From CAZTAR01 sp043813895 (GTDB lineage: Bacteria > Planctomycetota > Phycisphaerae > UBA1845 > UTPLA1): a stretch of DNA of 17,330 nt. Positions 14,290 to 17,330 of the stretch are shown here, in pieces. A program made the translations under genes and the position numbers. Positions within the stretch are counted from its first letter, which is position 1. Every line of letters begins with the position of its first letter. Where the stretch lies: contig JBDRKQ010000225.1 of the NCBI GenBank assembly GCA_043813895.1, positions 1-17,330 on the forward strand. Reading direction: 5' to 3'. A model generated the notes under the pieces. It did not search any database and was not told where the DNA came from. It was given only the letters and a program-made list of their open reading frames with translations.

Positions 14290-14901
14290 TCAATACGGAT
14301 ACACGCGAATCGCTTTCTGGGGCGTTGTCGGACAGCGGAATTGGCACACGCCGCACCCGATACAGCCGCGGCCGATGTCCCCGGGATCGATGACCTTCAC
14401 ACGCCCCGCGTCGTCAAGCTGGATGGCCACGCGCTCAAGAGGACAAGCATCCAGGCACGCCTCGCATGGGTCGCCCTTGATGCGGAGGCAGAGGTTGGGT
14501 TCGACGCGCGCGAGCCCTACCCGAATGCCGAACTTGTCAACTTGTTGCAGCGCACCGCTCGGACACGCCGCTGTACAGGCAATCTCGTCGCAGACGACAC
14601 ACGGCTGCTTCGCCGGGTCGATCCGCGGCGTCCCGTCGAGTCGCGTGTCCCGGCTGCGAAGTTGCTCGATCGCGTTGGCGGGACACGCGTCCACACAACT
14701 CCCACACCGATAGCACGTGTCGAGAAACTCCGCCTCAGACAGGGCGCCGGGCGGGCGGAGGTGACAACGAACTGTGGTCAAGCCTTCCGGCAGACGCTCG
14801 TCGAGGTAGTTCGCCAGCGGGCGCAGAATCCGGGACAGCCCCGCAGCAAAAAAGCCGCGGCGGCTGTGCGGTGGCAGGTCTTCGAGGCGTTCGTCCGTCA
14901 T
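14290..14901 (-). CDS. NapG/MauM-like polyferredoxin with four [4Fe-4S] sites
   Basis: A 203-residue iron-sulphur protein. Four cysteine clusters are visible: CYRCGSCVDACP (63-74), CVVCDEIACTAACP (101-114), C138 with CEACLDACP (146-154), and CIGCGVCQFRCP (180-191), enough for four [4Fe-4S] clusters. The N-terminus has an SRRGFF motif (13-18), like a Tat signal, but the following segment is only weakly hydrophobic. This matches NapG/MauM ferredoxin-type electron-transfer proteins, which pass electrons from quinol to periplasmic nitrate reductase or amine dehydrogenase systems. No nap or mau partner gene is here, so its acceptor is unknown. It converges with the PilT gene, 12 bases apart. ATG 14901 has no strong ribosome site but a GATAAT box lies 13 bases upstream, so the message may be almost leaderless. 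Confidence 0.85.
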   Translation of the reverse strand: MTDERLEDLPPHSRRGFFAAGLSRILRPLANYLDERLPEGLTTVRCHLRPPGALSEAEFLDTCYRCGSCVDACPANAIEQLRSRDTRLDGTPRIDPAKQPCVVCDEIACTAACPSGALQQVDKFGIRVGLARVEPNLCLRIKGDPCEACLDACPLERVAIQLDDAGRVKVIDPGDIGRGCIGCGVCQFRCPTTPQKAIRVYPY

Positions 14902-14994
14902 GATTCACGCGAGATTATCTTAGTGCCGCCATTTGCCGCGGACAATCCGGTATCGGTACGCCCTGGGGACACGGACGGCTTGACCGCGTGTCGG

Positions 14995-15022
14995 CACTGT
15001 CAGCAAGCTACCAGTGGCACCC
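14995..15022 (+). repeat. palindromic repeat, copy 2 (degenerate)
   Basis: CACTGTCAGCAAGCTACCAG continuing TGGCACCC. Compared with copy 1 at 12476 it keeps CACTG, GCAAGC, ACCAGTGGCACCC, but the left arm has lost one base and the stem pairs poorly. It lies in the divergent region between the polyferredoxin and Fur genes. Confidence 0.5.
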
Positions 15023-15075
15023 GCTCGTCAAAGTGCACCAGTACCGGCAACCCGCGGGTTTCGACGGGAGTCCCC

Positions 15076-15103
15076 TTGCCGCGTCGTATCCCTCGGATGT
15101 AAA
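15076..15103 (+). promoter_or_regulatory. weak candidate promoter of the Fur-family gene
   Basis: TTGCCG (15076-15081), a 16-base spacer and TGTAAA (15098-15103). The minus-10 match is poor and no Fur-box-like repeat is obvious beside it. The rest of 14902-15167 holds the degenerate palindromic repeat and nothing else I can support. Confidence 0.25.
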
Positions 15104-15167
15104 GTCTTGGCGAGAGCTGGCCACACGGAGACGCGAGTTGCGACAGAACGGATGCCGAGGGTGGTCG

Positions 15168-15650
15168 ATGCCCAAGCCCGTGAACCCGAGAGCCGTCGAA
15201 AACGCGGAGAGGGTCTTTCGCAAGTACCTTCTGGAACGCGGCTTGAAGTACACCGGCGAGCGCCGGTTGCTCGTTCAGGCCGTGATGCGGAACGACGGCC
15301 ATTTTGAAGCGGAGCAGCTCCTGCTGGACATGCGTCAAGCGGCGGAACGTGTGGGCAAGGCGACCGTGTACCGCACGCTGAAGCTGCTCGTCGATTGCGG
15401 AATCGTTCGGGAAGTACACTTCACCAACAAGCAGGTACACTATGAACACGCGCACGGCGAGGCCCCGCACGATCACATGATCTGCCGGCATTGCGGCCGG
15501 ATCATCGAGTTCGACGCCGCAGATGTGCTGCGACTTCGCGAAGAGATTGCACGCGAGCATGGTTTTCACTCGCAGTCGCATCGCTTCCAGATACGGGGTT
15601 TTTGCGCGGCGTGCGTCGAGGCGGAGGGCGAGAACCTGATGCCGGAGTAG
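15168..15650 (+). CDS. Fur-family metal-responsive transcriptional regulator
   Basis: A 160-residue regulator. The N-terminal winged helix (about 12-92) contains the family recognition helix GKATVYRTLKLL (63-74). The C-terminal dimerisation and metal domain begins at HYEHAHGEAPHDHMIC and holds His101, His103, CRHC (Cys106, 109) and the second pair CAAC (Cys146, 149), so the structural zinc site is complete. Members repress iron, zinc, manganese or peroxide-defence genes depending on the metal; EFDAADV and the HxH-CxxC layout suit Fur itself but cannot exclude Zur or PerR. ATG 15168 follows GAGG by 7 bases; the frame is open to 14988 but the extra part is unlike Fur. Divergent from the polyferredoxin gene. 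Confidence 0.92.
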   Translation: MPKPVNPRAVENAERVFRKYLLERGLKYTGERRLLVQAVMRNDGHFEAEQLLLDMRQAAERVGKATVYRTLKLLVDCGIVREVHFTNKQVHYEHAHGEAPHDHMICRHCGRIIEFDAADVLRLREEIAREHGFHSQSHRFQIRGFCAACVEAEGENLMPE

Positions 15651-15661
15651 GCGGGCCGCTT

Positions 15662-15737
15662 GCAGACGTGCGATCCTCTGGTCAGAGAGCGGTCTGCGCC
15701 CATATGTGGGTGCCCTCTCGGTAAGCGGCGACCGCTT
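15662..15737. other. group of hairpins after the Fur-family gene
   Basis: GCAGAC (15662-15667) pairs with GTCTGC (15692-15697) and encloses CTCT/AGAG; then CCCA TATG TGGG (15700-15711) and AAGCGG (15723-15728) with CCGCTT (15732-15737). No T-run follows, so a rho-independent terminator is not clear. The group could end the transcript by another route or be a repeat element. Confidence 0.35.
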
Positions 15738-16167
15738 GCTTACGCGCGCGGCTCTGGTCATGCCCACACGTTCTCCAGTTGCATCGCGCGCGAGCCAACT
15801 GTTCGGTCGCCTTCCTGAGCGGCTCAGCAAAGTGCCGCGTAGGTGAAGAACGTGAGAATCAGAATCTTGGCTCGGCGGTTGAGTTGATCTGTCAGCCAGT
15901 TTGCTGTTGAAAGAACCATCGCCTTTTCCCCCTCGCTCTCTGCGGCGGCCCGGTTTCGAGTCGCGTGTTGGGTCTCTCGTCCCAGCGTTGTAGTGAGCAA
16001 GGGGCGTTCTCGATCCGGAATCCGGCCGACGGCAGATTGGGGCATTGTAACGTGCGGCGCTCCAGGGGGTTATGGCCCGCCGTCCTTAGCTGGCGGACTG
16101 GACCCGCTGTGCCGATTATGAGAGACTGTTGCGAGGAAGCGCGCCGGCGAGTGGGCCTCTGGCGGCA

Positions 16168-16195
16168 TTGCGGCCGCATCTTGTTGTGGTATAAG
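16168..16195 (+). promoter_or_regulatory. candidate sigma-70 promoter of glyS
   Basis: TTGCGG (16168-16173), a 16-base spacer and TATAAG (16190-16195). The leader to ATG 16356 would be about 155 bases and includes two adjacent short hairpins at 16249-16276. No T-box signature is visible. Confidence 0.4.
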
Positions 16196-16355
16196 CAGTT
16201 AGAGGTTTGATGCGACTGGGCTTCGTTTGCCGGGGCTGCCGCCGCCTGCGACCTTGAAGGTCGGCCTCGGCGAGGCGGCGCGTGGACACGCAGAGTTCGA
16301 TAACAAACGCGGGCAACGTCGCGGCGAGGGTTGCGACATCGCAGAAAAGGACGCT

Positions 16356-17330
16356 ATGGCAAAGTCATCTGAGCGGATGGAGAAGATCGTGTCGCTGTGC
16401 AAGCGGCGCGGCTTCATCTTCCAGTCCAGCGAAATCTACGGCGGAATCAACGGCTTCTGGGACTACGGCCCCCTCGGCGTCGAGCTGAAGCGCAACGTCA
16501 AGGACGCCTGGTGGCACGACATGGTGACCAACCCCCCCACCGGCCCCGATGGCAAAGAACTCGCAATGGTCGGCCTCGACGCGGCGATCATCATGAACCC
16601 GAAGGTGTGGGAGGCATCGGGCCATGTCGGCGGTTTCAGCGATCCGATGGTGGACTGTCGCGAAACAAAGGCTCGATATCGAGCTGACACGTTGTGGTGT
16701 GGCGTCCTCTGGCATCCCGTGTCGGTCTCTCAAGCGTTCTACATAGCGGTAGTTGCGTCGGGTGCGGAAGAGGCGCGTACACTAGTCGAAGCAGAAATGG
16801 CTGGTCGCGAAATGAGGCAGCGACTCATCACAATCCGACGCAAGGACCTCGGAAGGCCCGATGTCAGCCAAAGCCGCACGGGACTCGAATTAGAGGAAGT
16901 CGAGCCATTCACAGCATTGGATGATCATATGCAGCTGAGAACATTTGCGCCTGGGGCTAAGGAGCCTGGGACCCTGACGGAGCCCCGTGAGTTCAATCTG
17001 ATGTTCCAGACGTACGTTGGCGCCTTATTGGATGAGGAAAGTAAAGCCTACCTCCGCCCCGAGACCGCCCAGGGCATCTTCGCCGACTACAAGAACGTCA
17101 TGGACAGCACGCGGATCAAGCTGCCCTTCGGCATTGCTCAAATCGGCAAGGCGTTTCGCAACGAGATCAACCCGCGGAACTATACGTTTCGTTCTCGCGA
17201 GTTCGAGCAGATGGAGATCGAGTTCTTCTGCAAAGACGACGAAGCGATGAAGTGGTGGGAGTATTGGCGGGATGTGCGGCTCAAGTGGTACACGGACCTG
17301 GGCCTGGCCGGTGACAACCTCCGCCCGCGC
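16356..17330 (+). CDS. glyS: glycyl-tRNA synthetase, class II alpha2 type, 3' end off window
   Basis: The first 325 residues of a single-chain glycyl-tRNA synthetase, which charges tRNA-Gly with glycine in the cytoplasm. The start MAKSSERMEKIVSLCKRRGF leads into FQSSEIYGGINGFWDYGPLG and motif 1; AYLRPETAQGIF (231-242) and motif 2, FGIAQIGKAFRNEINPRNYT to REFEQMEIEFF (258-291), are intact. Motif 3 and the anticodon-binding domain would lie beyond the edge. AAAAGG precedes ATG 16356 by 5 bases. Between residues 102 and 212, the variable insertion of this family, codon use changes sharply: by hand count 48 of 111 codons end in A or T, against 14 of the preceding 101. The reading frame stays open, so the gene looks functional. 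Confidence 0.93.
   Translation, partial: MAKSSERMEKIVSLCKRRGFIFQSSEIYGGINGFWDYGPLGVELKRNVKDAWWHDMVTNPPTGPDGKELAMVGLDAAIIMNPKVWEASGHVGGFSDPMVDCRETKARYRADTLWCGVLWHPVSVSQAFYIAVVASGAEEARTLVEAEMAGREMRQRLITIRRKDLGRPDVSQSRTGLELEEVEPFTALDDHMQLRTFAPGAKEPGTLTEPREFNLMFQTYVGALLDEESKAYLRPETAQGIFADYKNVMDSTRIKLPFGIAQIGKAFRNEINPRNYTFRSREFEQMEIEFFCKDDEAMKWWEYWRDVRLKWYTDLGLAGDNLRPR

Larger units (their letters stand above)
15651..16355. other. long intergenic region before glycyl-tRNA synthetase
   Basis: About 700 bases without a supported gene. It holds the hairpins just after the Fur stop, inverted repeats CCGCC/GGCGG (16076-16095), the candidate glyS promoter and two small leader hairpins (CGACCT/AGGTCG at 16249-16263 and GCCTC/GAGGC at 16264-16276). 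A 31-codon frame on the minus strand (15919-15824) has a purine-rich upstream stretch but I do not call it. Confidence 0.45.

Noticed and set aside
15662..15737. Rho-independent terminator after the Fur-family gene
   Set aside because: Hairpins are present but no T-run follows any of them, so it is listed only as a hairpin group.
16196..16355. T-box or riboswitch in the glyS leader
   Set aside because: Only two short hairpins are present, with no T-box sequence, specifier loop or terminator.
1..17330. CRISPR array, tRNA genes, insertion sequences or phage genes
   Set aside because: No regular spaced repeats, no T-arm sequences with matching acceptor stems, and no transposase, integrase or phage-like protein in any frame.

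Overview
The window looks like a fragment of a high-GC planctomycete genome, most likely an uncultured Phycisphaerae-like lineage. This is an inference from several hallmarks: two PEP-CTERM secreted proteins with RRRR tails, a serine/threonine kinase with an N-terminal CPHC zinc ribbon, a small membrane protein ending in a CEKCGYDLTGN-type zinc ribbon, a CBM9-like protein, and short dispersed palindromic repeats. No 16S gene, tRNA, integrase, transposase or CRISPR array is visible, so the placement rests on gene style alone.

Layout: 1-5329 is a minus-strand block. Read in transcription order it is a putative alpha/beta-hydrolase lipoprotein (5329-4511), a MacA-type periplasmic adaptor (4344-2938), a MacB/LolD-type ATPase (2925-2128), a MacB-type permease (2119-887) and a CBM9-like protein that runs off the left edge. 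The last four are spaced 3-12 bases apart and form a clear operon for a tripartite-like ABC export system. A 650-base leader/intergenic region then precedes a plus-strand PEP-CTERM gene (5981-6592) with its own terminator. A zinc-ribbon, tail-anchored Ser/Thr kinase follows (6922-8208). Two minus-strand genes come next: a zinc-ribbon membrane protein (8898-8407) and a second PEP-CTERM protein (9740-9087) with its terminator.

At 10124-12237 a translationally coupled NfeD-like / flotillin pair (overlap GTGA) is read on the minus strand. Divergent from it is a 101-residue membrane-anchored zinc-ribbon protein (12544-12849). A PilT-type ATPase (13129-14277) converges on a NapG/MauM-like polyferredoxin (14901-14290). 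A Fur-family regulator (15168-15650) and the first 325 codons of a class II glycyl-tRNA synthetase (16356 onward) close the window.

Most of the content is recognisable core or accessory planctomycete material, and I see no defence island, phage or obvious new enzyme system. The most interesting signals are at the sequence-structure level: a tandem hairpin cluster that is read through in frame by the CBM9-like gene; a duplicated hairpin motif with paired base changes in the leader of the first PEP-CTERM gene; two copies of a CACTG..GCAAG..CAGTGGCACCC palindromic repeat; an Asp/His-rich linker in the NfeD protein; and a patch of atypical codon use inside the glycyl-tRNA synthetase gene.
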